64,000 bases of DNA from Rhizobium sp. FY34 (lineage in GTDB: Bacteria; Pseudomonadota; Alphaproteobacteria; Rhizobiales; Rhizobiaceae), in assembly GCF_005222845.1 (NCBI RefSeq), contig NZ_STFZ01000002.1, positions 1-64,000 of the forward strand. The letters run 5' to 3'. Position numbers and translations under genes: made by a program. The notes beneath the pieces were generated by a model, which saw only the letters and a list, made by a program, of their open reading frames with translations, was not told the origin of the DNA and did not search any database. This document shows positions 25,785-34,724 of the stretch, piece after piece (position 1 is the stretch's first letter; each line of letters opens with the position of its first letter).

Positions 25785-27038
25785 GTGGGATGTAAGAGTT
25801 TGACTTCAGAGACAGGTAAGCTTCTTCTGGGTGCGAAGTTGCTGGGCGTTGCGCTCGTTTGTGCGGGCATGGCCTCCTGCACGTCCACCTCCAACACGGT
25901 GGCGGCCAAAAAGGACAAGCCGAAGAGCAAGGAATATTTTGCCGAGAGCGAATATGGCGTAAAGGCAAGTCCGCGCGTCGTGGCCGATGGCAAGCCCGTG
26001 CCGCAGGGCGGCGGGCGCTTCATGGTCGGCTCTCCCTACGAGGTGAAGGGCAAGACCTATGTGCCGAAGGAAGATCCCAACTACAACAAATCCGGCTTGG
26101 CATCCTGGTATGGCTCCGCCTTTCATGGCCGCATGACCGCCAATGGCGAAGTCTACGATCTCGGCACCATATCGGCTGCCCATCCGACCTTTCCGCTGCC
26201 AAGCTATGCGCGCGTTACCAACATGGACACCGGTTCCTCCGTTATCGTGCGCGTCAATGATCGCGGGCCGTTCCATCCTGGCCGCATTATCGACGTGTCG
26301 AGCAAGGCGGCAGAACTCCTCGATTTCAAGCGCACAGGCACTGCCAAGGTGAATGTGCAATATGTCGGCCGCGCCCGCATGGACGGCCATGACATGCCCT
26401 TCCTGATGGCATCCTATGTGCGCAAGGGCGAGCGCATGCCGGGCATCCAGCCGGAAGGCCAGATTGCAAGCGGCGTGATGGTGGCCTCCAACCAGTCGCT
26501 TGGCGACCAGTTGCAAAGCTATGGTTCAGGGTTGCCAACAGCCAAGGCCGTAACTGGCCAGACCAACCGCGCCCAGAAACCAGCGGCAGCCACTACGGGC
26601 TTCACCACCGCTGCTGCCGGATATGGCGCTGGCGTTCCGAATGCAGCGCCGCCGGCTGCACCGCGTCCTGCCAATCGTGCAGCAACCGTTGCCGCCGCAC
26701 CGCTTGCACCGGCAAAGCCTTCACCGGCACCTTACCAGGTGGCGTCAGCGCCGCTGCCGAAGGCTGCGGCCGTTTCCGTGCAAGCGGCAAAGCCCGTGCG
26801 CCCGGCGCCGGTTGCCGTGCCCGTCGAAGCGCGCATGGCAGCGCCCACCCAGGCGCGTCCGCGTTCGGAACCTGTCCAGGCACGGGCAGCCAGTCCCGCC
26901 ACGCAGACCGCCTATGCCGCACAGCCGGCCCCGAGTGCTGCCGCGCCACGCGTCGTATTCGGCAATGTGGTGCTGCGCGAAGATGGCGTCATCCAGCAGG
27001 TTTCCGACGCGGCACCCCAGAAAACTGCCAAGCGCTGA
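25785..27038 (+). CDS. rlpA: Septal ring lytic transglycosylase RlpA-type lipoprotein without a recognisable SPOR domain
   Basis: The 417-residue protein starts with a lipoprotein signal ending at a lipobox, AGMASC (Cys32). A double-psi beta-barrel follows at about residues 103-195 (SGLASWYGSAFHGRMTANGE, then YARVTNMDTGSSVIVRVNDRGPFHPGRIID), the RlpA core that cleaves peptidoglycan strands. The last 180 residues are Ala/Pro-rich and of low complexity. I see no SPOR domain, which E. coli RlpA uses to find denuded septal glycan. The GTG at 25785 is a weakly supported start and TTG at 25800 is equally possible. Confidence 0.85.
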   Translation: MGCKSLTSETGKLLLGAKLLGVALVCAGMASCTSTSNTVAAKKDKPKSKEYFAESEYGVKASPRVVADGKPVPQGGGRFMVGSPYEVKGKTYVPKEDPNYNKSGLASWYGSAFHGRMTANGEVYDLGTISAAHPTFPLPSYARVTNMDTGSSVIVRVNDRGPFHPGRIIDVSSKAAELLDFKRTGTAKVNVQYVGRARMDGHDMPFLMASYVRKGERMPGIQPEGQIASGVMVASNQSLGDQLQSYGSGLPTAKAVTGQTNRAQKPAAATTGFTTAAAGYGAGVPNAAPPAAPRPANRAATVAAAPLAPAKPSPAPYQVASAPLPKAAAVSVQAAKPVRPAPVAVPVEARMAAPTQARPRSEPVQARAASPATQTAYAAQPAPSAAAPRVVFGNVVLREDGVIQQVSDAAPQKTAKR

Positions 27039-27105
27039 GCGCGCGTGGTTGCAGTGCAGCACCTAGCTTGTTAGGCAAGGTCTCCTGTGGAAGAGGAGTG
27101 TCTTG

Positions 27106-28278
27106 ATGCGCCAAAGCCTCCGCTCATTTCTGTTCGCCGCCGCCGTGCTGCTTGTGCCGATGGCAGTCAGCAGCGGGGCATTGGCTGACGAGACGCGGCT
27201 TGCCGACCTGAAGGCCAAGCAGATCTATCTCATCGAGGCAAAGACCGGCACTGTGCTTTTGGCGCAGAACGAGAACCAGGCCTTTCCGCCGGCCTCGCTG
27301 GCCAAGCTGATGACCATGGATCTGGTCTTCGAGGCTCTGCGCAAAGGCGAAGTCTCGGCGGCCACGAATTTCCGCGTATCGGAAAACGCCTGGCGCACCG
27401 GCGGTGCTCCCTCCGGCACCACGACCATGTTTGCCGCCCTGAAATCGGACGTGCCGCTTGGCGACCTGATCCGCGGCGTCATCATCCACAATGCCAATGA
27501 TGCCTGTATCGTGATTGCCGAAGGCATGGCCGGGACCGAGGCCGAATTTGCCGCCCGCATGACGGCGCGCGCGCGCGATCTGGGGCTGCAGCGCAGCACA
27601 TTTGGCAATGCGACAGGCCTGCCCGAGCAGGAAAGTCGCACCACGGTGCGCGACCTTGTGGAACTGGCCCGCCATATCCACAAAACCTATCCAGACCAAT
27701 ATGCACTCTATGCGCAGCCGGATTTCACCTGGAACAAGATCTTTCAGCGCAACAAGAACCCGCTTCTGGCACTCAATATCGGCGTCGATGGCCTCGGAGC
27801 CGGTTTTGCCGAAGGCTATGGCTTTGCGGCGGTGGCCTCTGTCGAGCGCCAGGGAACGCGGCTGTTTCTCGCCATGGGTGGGCTTTCCAGCGACAAGGAG
27901 CGGCTGGAGGAATCACGGCGTGTGCTGGAATGGGGACTTTCGGCCTTTACCACCCGCGTGCTGTTTGCGCCAAACGAGGTCGTCGGCCAGGCCTCCGTCT
28001 ATGGTGGCGCGAGCGCCAGTGTCGATCTCGTGACGCCGGAGCCCATCGATGTCTATGTCCCCTCGCGCAATGCCGAGCGGCTGTCCGGCCGCATTGTCTA
28101 TCAGTGGCCGCTGAAGGCGCCGCTTGCCAAAGGCCAGCCGGTGGGCGTGCTGCGGATTTTCGAGGGCGACCAGCAGATCAAGGAGGTGCCTCTGCAGGCG
28201 GCAGTCGATGTGGATGGCGGCACACTCGTTTCCAGGGCGACCGATGCGCTGATCGAACTGTTTCTCTTCTGGCTCTGA
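27106..28278 (+). CDS. D-alanyl-D-alanine carboxypeptidase-like protein (peptidase S11) with altered motifs
   Basis: The 390-residue exported protein (signal peptide ends ALA near residue 27) has the penicillin-binding fold of DacA/DacF enzymes, which trim the terminal D-Ala of peptidoglycan stem peptides. The SxxK motif is intact (PPASLAKLMT). The SxN motif position reads IIHNANDA, with Asn instead of Ser, and the KTG position reads VDGLGAGFAEGYGF, with GAG instead of KTG. Two of three active-site motifs are therefore changed and activity is doubtful. A C-terminal S11-associated beta domain (about 300-385) is present. AGAGGAG lies before the ATG at 27106. Confidence 0.88.
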   Translation: MRQSLRSFLFAAAVLLVPMAVSSGALADETRLADLKAKQIYLIEAKTGTVLLAQNENQAFPPASLAKLMTMDLVFEALRKGEVSAATNFRVSENAWRTGGAPSGTTTMFAALKSDVPLGDLIRGVIIHNANDACIVIAEGMAGTEAEFAARMTARARDLGLQRSTFGNATGLPEQESRTTVRDLVELARHIHKTYPDQYALYAQPDFTWNKIFQRNKNPLLALNIGVDGLGAGFAEGYGFAAVASVERQGTRLFLAMGGLSSDKERLEESRRVLEWGLSAFTTRVLFAPNEVVGQASVYGGASASVDLVTPEPIDVYVPSRNAERLSGRIVYQWPLKAPLAKGQPVGVLRIFEGDQQIKEVPLQAAVDVDGGTLVSRATDALIELFLFWL

Positions 28279-28378
28279 TCCAGCGGCCTGCCCCCCGGTT
28301 TGCCATTGCGCTGCGATGCGATAGAAGAACGACGAACGCACGCGGAAGAACGGCAATATATTGGTGACGAATTCGGGG

Positions 28379-29095
28379 ATGACGAAATCTGTGGAACCGA
28401 CATCCGAGGCAGCACGGCCTGGCCTGTTTGTGAGTTTCGAAGGCGGGGAGGGTGCTGGCAAATCCACGCAGATCCGGCGCCTGGCAGACATCTTGCGCAA
28501 ACGCGGCCATCAGGTACTGATCACCCGCGAACCCGGCGGCTCGGCTGGGGCGGAAGCCGTTCGGCATGTGCTTTTGTCCGGCGCCGCGGAAGCCTATGGC
28601 GTGCGCATGGAAGCGCTTTTGTTTGCCGCCGCCCGCAACGACCATGTGGAAGAGGTCATTCGCCCGGCGCTTTTACGCGGCATGATCGTGCTCTGTGATC
28701 GCTTCATCGATTCCTCGCGTGTCTATCAGGGCATTACCGGCAATCTGGAATCAGCCTTCATAGAAGCGCTGGAACGGATCGCCATTGATGGTTTGAAACC
28801 GGACCTGACGCTGATCCTTGATCTGCCCGCCGAAAAGGGATTGGCACGGGCACAGCGCCGCAGCGCTGAAAGCGGCAGCACGGCTGCGCCGGATCGCTTC
28901 GAGAAGGAGACCGTGGACGTGCATGAAATGCGCCGCCAGGCCTTTCTCGATATCGCCGCCGGCGACGAAGTGCGCTGCCGTGTCATCGATGCCGACCGCA
29001 TAGAAGCCATCGTTGCCGCCGATATCCTGTCCCAGGTGGAGCCGATGCTGCCGCTTGTAGCAGAACCTGCAGATGCATTGGAAAAGGCGCGATGA
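28379..29095 (+). CDS. tmk: Thymidylate kinase
   Basis: This enzyme phosphorylates dTMP to dTDP with ATP. It has the P-loop [10 protein letters not shown], the substrate motif TREPGG, and the DR(F/Y) motif in [14 protein letters not shown], followed by a lid region near APDRFEKE. From the ATG at 28379 it has 238 residues, but upstream TTG/GTG codons at 28361 and 28364 in frame are alternatives and no start has a clear ribosome-binding site. The stop overlaps the holB start in an ATGA, a conserved bacterial pairing of nucleotide supply with replication. Confidence 0.93.
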   Translation: MTKSVEPTSEAARPGLFVSFEGGEGAGKSTQIRRLADILRKRGHQVLITREPGGSAGAEAVRHVLLSGAAEAYGVRMEALLFAAARNDHVEEVIRPALLRGMIVLCDRFIDSSRVYQGITGNLESAFIEALERIAIDGLKPDLTLILDLPAEKGLARAQRRSAESGSTAAPDRFEKETVDVHEMRRQAFLDIAAGDEVRCRVIDADRIEAIVAADILSQVEPMLPLVAEPADALEKAR

Positions 29096-30120
29096 GCGAT
29101 CCGACTTTCGGCATTCTGGAAGGCGCCGTGCCGCCGCAGACAAACCCGCATCTTTTTGGCCACCAGCACGCCGAAGACTTTCTCGCGGGCTTTTATCGCT
29201 CCGGTCGCAGCCACCATGCCATCCTCGTCGAGGGGCCGGAAGGCATAGGCAAGGCAACGCTTGCCTTCCGGTTTGCCAATCACGTGCTTTCGCATCCAGA
29301 CCCCGCGACAGCACCGGCCCATCTGGAAGCCCCGGACGCAAACTCATCGGTCAGCCGGCAGATCGCGTCCGGCGCCTCTCATAACCTTCTGCACCTGACG
29401 CGACCGGTCGATGAAAAATCCGGCAAGGTGAAGACGGCAATTACCGTGGACGAAGTACGCCGCGCCGGACATTTCTTTTCGCAGACATCCGGCACGGGCA
29501 ATTGGCGCATCGTCATCATCGATCCGGCCGATGATCTGAACCGCAACGCCGCCAATGCTATTTTGAAGATCCTTGAGGAGCCGCCGAAGCGCTCGTTGTT
29601 TCTGGTGCTCAGCCACGCACCAGGGAAACTCTTGCCAACCATTCGCTCGCGCTGCCTGCCGCTGAAGCTTTCGCCGCTGAACGATGAGGATCTGTCTTCT
29701 GCGCTGTCGGCGCTTCGGCTGCCGCTTGATGGCGGGCGCAGCGGGCAAGAGGTGCTTTCAGCCGCCAATGGCAGCGTGGCGCAGGCCTTGAAGCTTAAGA
29801 ATTATGGTGGGCTCGAAATCATCACGGCCTTTGCCGATATTCTGTCCTCCAGCGGACCGGCAGCGCGCAAGGCAATGCACAGGCTGGCTGATGTTCTGTC
29901 TGCCAAGGACAATGACGTTGTCTTCGGGTTTTTCCTCGAACACCTGTCGGACAGTCTTTTGGCGCGGGCGCGGGACGCAGCATTTTCCGGCGATCTGGCC
30001 GGCGCCGACCGCGTCTCGCGGCTGGCGTCGCAGATCACCGAGCGCATCGGTGTTTCGCAGGCCTATAATCTCGACCGCAAGCAAACCATCCTCTCGCTGC
30101 TGGAAGATGTGGCACGCTGA
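29092..30120 (+). CDS. holB: DNA polymerase III subunit delta-prime
   Basis: The 342-residue clamp-loader subunit has a RuvB/RFC-type AAA+ domain with Walker [10 protein letters not shown] (about 48-56), a [19 protein letters not shown] segment and the SRC motif IRSRCLPL. It works with HolA and DnaX to load the sliding clamp. The four-cysteine zinc module of E. coli delta-prime is absent: only one cysteine is seen. It overlaps tmk by four bases. Confidence 0.92.
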   Translation: MSDPTFGILEGAVPPQTNPHLFGHQHAEDFLAGFYRSGRSHHAILVEGPEGIGKATLAFRFANHVLSHPDPATAPAHLEAPDANSSVSRQIASGASHNLLHLTRPVDEKSGKVKTAITVDEVRRAGHFFSQTSGTGNWRIVIIDPADDLNRNAANAILKILEEPPKRSLFLVLSHAPGKLLPTIRSRCLPLKLSPLNDEDLSSALSALRLPLDGGRSGQEVLSAANGSVAQALKLKNYGGLEIITAFADILSSSGPAARKAMHRLADVLSAKDNDVVFGFFLEHLSDSLLARARDAAFSGDLAGADRVSRLASQITERIGVSQAYNLDRKQTILSLLEDVAR

Positions 30121-30242
30121 GGCAGAAGGGCAGGCGGTGCGGGATTGGAGCATGCCTTGCGGGAAACTTGCTGTTTCGCATCCGCGAAATGTGGGTTAAG
30201 ACGCGGCCAGAGAAATTTCACGAACGGTAAACGCTGGCCGCA

Positions 30243-31802
30243 ATGTCGACAAAGACCCCTTACTACATCACGACCGCCATTTCCTATCCGAACGGCAAGC
30301 CGCATATCGGCCATGCCTATGAGCTGATCGCCACCGATGCCATGGCACGCTTCCAGCGCCTGGATGGCCGCGATGTGTTCTTCCTGACGGGCACGGACGA
30401 GCATGGCCAGAAGATGCAGCAGACGGCGCGCGCCGAAGGTATAACCCCCGAAGATCTTGCCGAGCGCAATTCCAATGAATTCCGTGAGATGGGCAGGCTT
30501 TTGAATGCATCGAATGATGATTTCATTCGCACCACCGAAGAGCGCCACCACAGAACCGTGCAGGAAGTCTGGCGGCGGATGGAAAAGAACGGCGACATCT
30601 ATAAGGGTGGTTACGCCGGCTGGTATTCCGTGCGCGATGAGGCCTATTACCAGGAAGAGGAAACCGAGCTGCGCGCCGATGGCCTGCGCTACGGTCCCCA
30701 GGGCACGCCCGTCGAATGGGTGGAAGAGGAGAGCTATTTCTTCAAGCTTTCGGCCTATGAAGACCGCCTGTTGAAGCTCTATGAAGACCAGCCGGATTTC
30801 ATCGGCCCGAATGAGCGGCGCAACGAGGTGATCTCCTTCGTCAAGTCCGGCCTCAAGGATCTGTCGATCTCGCGCACGACATTCGACTGGGGTGTGAAAG
30901 TGCCCGGCGACGACAAGCATGTCATGTATGTCTGGGTCGACGCGCTGACCAATTACATCACCGCGACCGGCTATGTCGAAGACGAGAACGGCGCGCGCGC
31001 CAAATACTGGCCGGCGGATGCGCATATCATCGGCAAGGATATCATCCGCTTCCACGCCGTCTATTGGCCGGCTTTCCTGATGTCGGCAGGCCTGCCGCTG
31101 CCCAAGCGCGTCTATGCCCATGGCTTCCTGCTCAACAAGGGCGAGAAGATGTCAAAATCGCTCGGAAACGTGGTCGATCCGGTTAATCTGGTAAACCACT
31201 TCGGGCTCGACCAGGTGCGTTACTTTTTCATGCGCGAAGTGTCCTTCGGCCAGGACGGCAGCTATTCCGAGGAAGGCATCGCCACCCGCATCAATGCCGA
31301 CCTCGCCAATGGCATCGGCAATCTCGCCTCGCGCTCGCTGTCGATGATCAACAAGAACTGCGAGGGCAGGGTACCCGCGCCCGGCCCGCTGACGGAGGCT
31401 GACGAAGCAATTCTGAAAGTGGCTGACGAGGCCATAGCCATCTGCCGCGAGGAAATGGGCCGCCAGCAGGTTCACAAGGCGGTGGCGGCTGTCATCAACA
31501 TCGTCAACGAGGCAGACCGTTATTTCGCAGCCCAGGAACCCTGGGTGCTGCGCAAGACGGATGTGCCGCGCATGGAAACGGTGCTTTACGTGACGGCCGA
31601 TGTCGTGCGCCAGATCGCCATCCTCTTCCAGCCTATCATGCCGGCATCTTCGTCGAAGATTCTCGATCTGGTGGCCGTTGCAGCAGAAGATCGCGTGTTT
31701 GCCAAACTCGGCGAGGCGGGTCGCCTGGTGCCCGGCACGGAACTGCCGGCGCCTTCGCCGGTTTACCCACGTTATGTGGCGCCGGACGCCGACAAGGCCT
31801 GA
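30243..31802 (+). CDS. metG: Methionyl-tRNA synthetase
   Basis: This 519-residue class I synthetase charges tRNA-Met. The HIGH motif is PHIGHAYE (near residue 21) and KMSKS appears in [10 protein letters not shown] near residue 302. The connective domain has [11 protein letters not shown] where zinc-binding forms have cysteines, so it is the zinc-free short type, and it lacks the C-terminal EMAP-like tRNA-binding domain. It lies between holB and tatD in the same direction, an arrangement I recall as common in rhizobia. Confidence 0.96.
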   Translation: MSTKTPYYITTAISYPNGKPHIGHAYELIATDAMARFQRLDGRDVFFLTGTDEHGQKMQQTARAEGITPEDLAERNSNEFREMGRLLNASNDDFIRTTEERHHRTVQEVWRRMEKNGDIYKGGYAGWYSVRDEAYYQEEETELRADGLRYGPQGTPVEWVEEESYFFKLSAYEDRLLKLYEDQPDFIGPNERRNEVISFVKSGLKDLSISRTTFDWGVKVPGDDKHVMYVWVDALTNYITATGYVEDENGARAKYWPADAHIIGKDIIRFHAVYWPAFLMSAGLPLPKRVYAHGFLLNKGEKMSKSLGNVVDPVNLVNHFGLDQVRYFFMREVSFGQDGSYSEEGIATRINADLANGIGNLASRSLSMINKNCEGRVPAPGPLTEADEAILKVADEAIAICREEMGRQQVHKAVAAVINIVNEADRYFAAQEPWVLRKTDVPRMETVLYVTADVVRQIAILFQPIMPASSSKILDLVAVAAEDRVFAKLGEAGRLVPGTELPAPSPVYPRYVAPDADKA

Positions 31803-31824
31803 TGCAGAAAGGCCCGAGGACGAC

Positions 31825-32607
31825 ATGCTGATCGATACCCATTGCCATCTGGATTTTGCCGATTTCGACGCTGAGCGCGACGAGCTTGTGGCGCGCGCCC
31901 ATGCGGCGGGCGTTGCCCAGATGGTCACCATTTCGACACGGGTGAAGAACCTGCCAACGCTTCTGGCGCTGACGGAGCGCTACCCATCGGTATTCTGCTC
32001 GGTCGGTACGCATCCCAACAATGCCGGCGAGGAACTGGATATCAGCGCCGACGAGTTGGTGCGTCTGGCCGAGGCGCATGACAAGGTGGTGGCGATCGGC
32101 GAGGCGGGTCTCGACTATTTCTACGATACGCAGACGCCTGCCAACCAGCAGACAGGCTTTCGACGCCATATCGAGGCCGCGCGCCGCACGCAATTGCCGC
32201 TCGTCATTCATAGCCGCAGCGCCGACGACGACATGGTGGCGATCCTGACCGAAGAGACGGGGAAGGGCGCCTTCCCCTTCATCCTGCACTGCTTTTCCGC
32301 CGGCCAGGCGCTTGCCGATGCGGGCGTGGCACTCGGCGGCTATATCTCTTTCTCGGGCATCGTGACCTTTCCGAAATCCGAGGACTTGCGCGAGATTGCC
32401 AGAACCGTGCCGATGGATCGGCTGCTGGTGGAAACCGATGCGCCCTATCTGGCGCCCAAGCGCTGGCGCGGCAAGCGCAACGAGCCGTCCTATGTGGTCA
32501 ACACGGCAGAGGTTCTGGCGCAGGTGAAGGGCGTTTCCACGGACGAGATGGCGCAGATCACAACCGACAATGCCTTCCGCTGTTTTTCCAAGATGACGAG
32601 GATCTAA
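31825..32607 (+). CDS. tatD: TatD-family metal-dependent nuclease
   Basis: The 260-residue TIM-barrel hydrolase starts MLIDTHCHLDFADFD with the HxH metal site. It continues with EAGLDYFYD (Glu), VIHSR (His), ILHCFSAG (His) and LLVETDAPYLAP (Asp), completing the amidohydrolase-type metal ligands. TatD proteins are Mg-dependent DNases linked to repair and DNA degradation. The start at 31825 follows a GAGGACGAC ribosome-binding site and fits the family N-terminus, although the frame stays open far upstream. The gene lies 22 bases after metG. Confidence 0.94.
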   Translation: MLIDTHCHLDFADFDAERDELVARAHAAGVAQMVTISTRVKNLPTLLALTERYPSVFCSVGTHPNNAGEELDISADELVRLAEAHDKVVAIGEAGLDYFYDTQTPANQQTGFRRHIEAARRTQLPLVIHSRSADDDMVAILTEETGKGAFPFILHCFSAGQALADAGVALGGYISFSGIVTFPKSEDLREIARTVPMDRLLVETDAPYLAPKRWRGKRNEPSYVVNTAEVLAQVKGVSTDEMAQITTDNAFRCFSKMTRI

Positions 32608-32611
32608 CCCC

Positions 32612-33430
32612 GTGAAAGGTAGAAGACAGCGCTTCACAATCCTTGGCTGTTCTTCGTCGCCAGGTGTCCCCCGGCTCGACGGCGATTGGGGTGCGTGTGA
32701 TCCACAAAATCCGCGCAATCGCCGCCGCCGCTCCTCCTTTCTCATCGAGCAGATGGCGGCGGACGGGGCGACCACCACTGTCGTCGTAGATACCGGACCG
32801 GATTTTCGCGAGCAGATGATTTCCGCCTCTGTGAAGCGTATCGACGCCGTTCTCTACACACATGCGCATGCCGATCATTTGCATGGCATTGATGATGTGC
32901 GTGGCTATTTTCATTCGCAGCACCAGCGCATTCCGATTTGGGCCGATCCGTTCACCATGGAACGAATCCGACAGGGTTTCGGCTACTGCCTGGAAACGCC
33001 ACCGGGCGGCAACTATCCACCGATCGTTAAGCCGCATCTGATCGAGGATATCGACCAGCCGATCCGGATCGACGGACCTGGCGGCACGATCGAAATCCAT
33101 GTCCATCGCCAGCAGCATGGCGAGATTGAGTCACTGGGTTTTCGCATCGGCAATGTGGCTTATTGCAGTGATGTGAGCGATTTTCCGCAAGAGAGCATAG
33201 CGCGGCTGCAGGGCCTTGACGTGCTGGTTATCGACGCGCTGCAATACAGTTACCACCCCAACCATCTGTCGCTTGAACAGGCGCTGGGCTGGGTCGAAAG
33301 GCTGGGCGCCGGACGCGCCATCCTCACGCATATGCATATTCCGCTCGACTACCAGACGGTACTCGACGAAACTCCGGCACATGTGGAACCGGCCTATGAC
33401 GGCATGGTGTTTACGGTTGAACTGCGCTGA
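32612..33430 (+). CDS. Metallo-beta-lactamase-fold hydrolase (PhnP-like)
   Basis: The 272-residue protein has the metal-binding HAHADH motif (His84, His86, Asp88, His89), an upstream VVVDTGPDFREQ, and later CSDVSDFP and LTHMHIPLD ligands. The sequence resembles PhnP-type cyclic ribose phosphodiesterases and RNase Z relatives, but no phosphonate genes are nearby and the substrate is uncertain. A GTG start follows the tatD stop after 4 bases, so it is the last gene of the tmk-holB-metG-tatD row. Confidence 0.88.
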   Translation: MKGRRQRFTILGCSSSPGVPRLDGDWGACDPQNPRNRRRRSSFLIEQMAADGATTTVVVDTGPDFREQMISASVKRIDAVLYTHAHADHLHGIDDVRGYFHSQHQRIPIWADPFTMERIRQGFGYCLETPPGGNYPPIVKPHLIEDIDQPIRIDGPGGTIEIHVHRQQHGEIESLGFRIGNVAYCSDVSDFPQESIARLQGLDVLVIDALQYSYHPNHLSLEQALGWVERLGAGRAILTHMHIPLDYQTVLDETPAHVEPAYDGMVFTVELR

Positions 33431-33648
33431 CATTGATGCTCGCAAGCGTCCAGCGCACTTGTAAAGCTCATACGACCATCGAAAGACCGGGTCTGCCAGC
33501 ACAAGCACATGCCAGAGATCCAAGCCCTCTGCCGAGCTTATATGTCCTTTAGTTCCATAATCCTTGTTATCCCGTTTTGGATTGTAGCGGGGTACATTCT
33601 ATTTAGTAATGCGACAGTTGGGCCAGTTAGAGATGCAACAGTCTCGCC

Positions 33649-34047
33649 TCACGCCTTCTCATCTTCGGCCATTCGCGGCTGGCCGAGCTTGAACCAGGCT
33701 TTGCAAATCAGCCCATTCTCCACTTCGTAAAGACAGACGACATCCACCTCGCCGCGGCCTTGCGGATAGTTGCGCGTGACGGTCTCATGATCGATGACGA
33801 GATTGCCAAGCACGATGCGGCTGAGAAGCCTGCCATGCAGATCGGGCTCGCGGAAACGCTCGATATGGCGCGCCCGGATGTCGTCGGCGCCAGCTGCCAG
33901 GATCTCATTCGGAAATGCGTAATACAGACAATCCTCGTGCCAGCAGCGCATAAAGGCATCGATATCGCGGGCGTTATAGGCTTCGAGCTGGCGCGCCACG
34001 GGACCTACCACCAAAGCCTCGGCATCGCCGGCGTTCGGCGGCGTCAT
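33649..34047 (-). CDS. NTF2/SnoaL-like protein
   Basis: The 132-residue protein matches the SnoaL-like NTF2 fold: QLEAYNARDIDAFMRCWHED near the N-terminus, FRE and VCLYEVENGLICKAWF near the C-terminus. Members include steroid isomerases, polyketide cyclases and many unknown small enzymes; the substrate here is unknown. The start at 34047 overlaps the stop of the small membrane-protein gene upstream (ATGA at 34044-34047), so both are coupled. Confidence 0.82.
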   Translation of the reverse strand: MTPPNAGDAEALVVGPVARQLEAYNARDIDAFMRCWHEDCLYYAFPNEILAAGADDIRARHIERFREPDLHGRLLSRIVLGNLVIDHETVTRNYPQGRGEVDVVCLYEVENGLICKAWFKLGQPRMAEDEKA

Positions 34048-34208
34048 GGCATGCCGGCAATTGGTTGCTGGGTCAGGTAGAAATAGGCCCAGGCCGCCAC
34101 GAAGGCTGCGATCACCACGACCAGAGTCAGCGCCTTCTTTTGCCACGGCGGTGTCTGGCGCGGCGGCTGTACCGGTTTCGGCTTTTGAAACTTGATGACG
34201 TTGTTCAT
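34044..34208 (-). CDS. Small single-span membrane protein (54 residues)
   Basis: The protein reads MNNVIKFQKPKPVQPPRQTPP, then has one membrane span at about residues 27-46 (ALTLVVVIAAFVAAWAYFYL). The basic, proline-rich N-terminus would be cytoplasmic. It is coupled to the SnoaL-like gene by a four-base overlap. It has no recognised family, though short proteins with this N-terminal pattern occur in rhizobia (recall). Confidence 0.65.
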   Translation of the reverse strand: MNNVIKFQKPKPVQPPRQTPPWQKKALTLVVVIAAFVAAWAYFYLTQQPIAGMP

Positions 34209-34547
34209 GCCCCATCCATGCAATGATTGTTCTCGTCCCTTGCTAGCGGATTTCCGCGCCGACTGCCAGATCTGCCCAGGCGACACACGCGCCAACCGCC
34301 CGCCATCTCACAGTCCTGACACATCCTGTTCCGATCCTGGACGATGGAGATCTTGACGGCAGCGGATCTGCGTCTATCTGGGACAGGCGACGGAACCCTG
34401 CCCATTCAGGATCGTTCGATGTGCTCATCTTTTTGCCTGCCTGTCCCGCTATCCTGCCAGAGCGGGCGACCAGCCAGGCGCAAGGAAGCGAGCGTAGAAG
34501 AGGATCCGAAGCCGGTATGAGACATGGCGATGACAGGGGGCTGTGAC
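34209..34547. other. Intergenic stretch without a supported gene
   Basis: This stretch separates divergent small genes. Open frames here on both strands lack ribosome-binding sites and plausible protein composition. No RNA gene or clear hairpin with a T-run is seen. Promoters for both neighbours must lie here, but none can be fixed by eye. Confidence 0.4.
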
Positions 34548-34706
34548 ATGAATGACATGGAAAACCAGATGGAACTTCAAGAATCCGCAATCGCGCTGTT
34601 TCTCGAGGAAAACAATCCCGACCAGTTGACCGATATCCTGGTCGCTGCCCTGGATGACGCATTCCGCCTCATGCAGGAAGATGTCGCACGCGATACAGTT
34701 CACTGA
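34548..34706 (+). CDS. Small acidic protein (52 residues), unknown
   Basis: Starting at the ATG at 34548, with an AGGGGG site 7 bases upstream, the protein MNDMENQMELQESAIALFLE continues to an acidic helical segment ALDDAFRLMQEDVARD. It is probably all-helical and cytoplasmic. There is no recognised domain. An ATG at 34524 in frame is a poorer start. It converges with the sensor kinase gene, which ends 19 bases away. Confidence 0.5.
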   Translation: MNDMENQMELQESAIALFLEENNPDQLTDILVAALDDAFRLMQEDVARDTVH

Positions 34707-34724
34707 TCTTGTCTGGCGGTGGCC

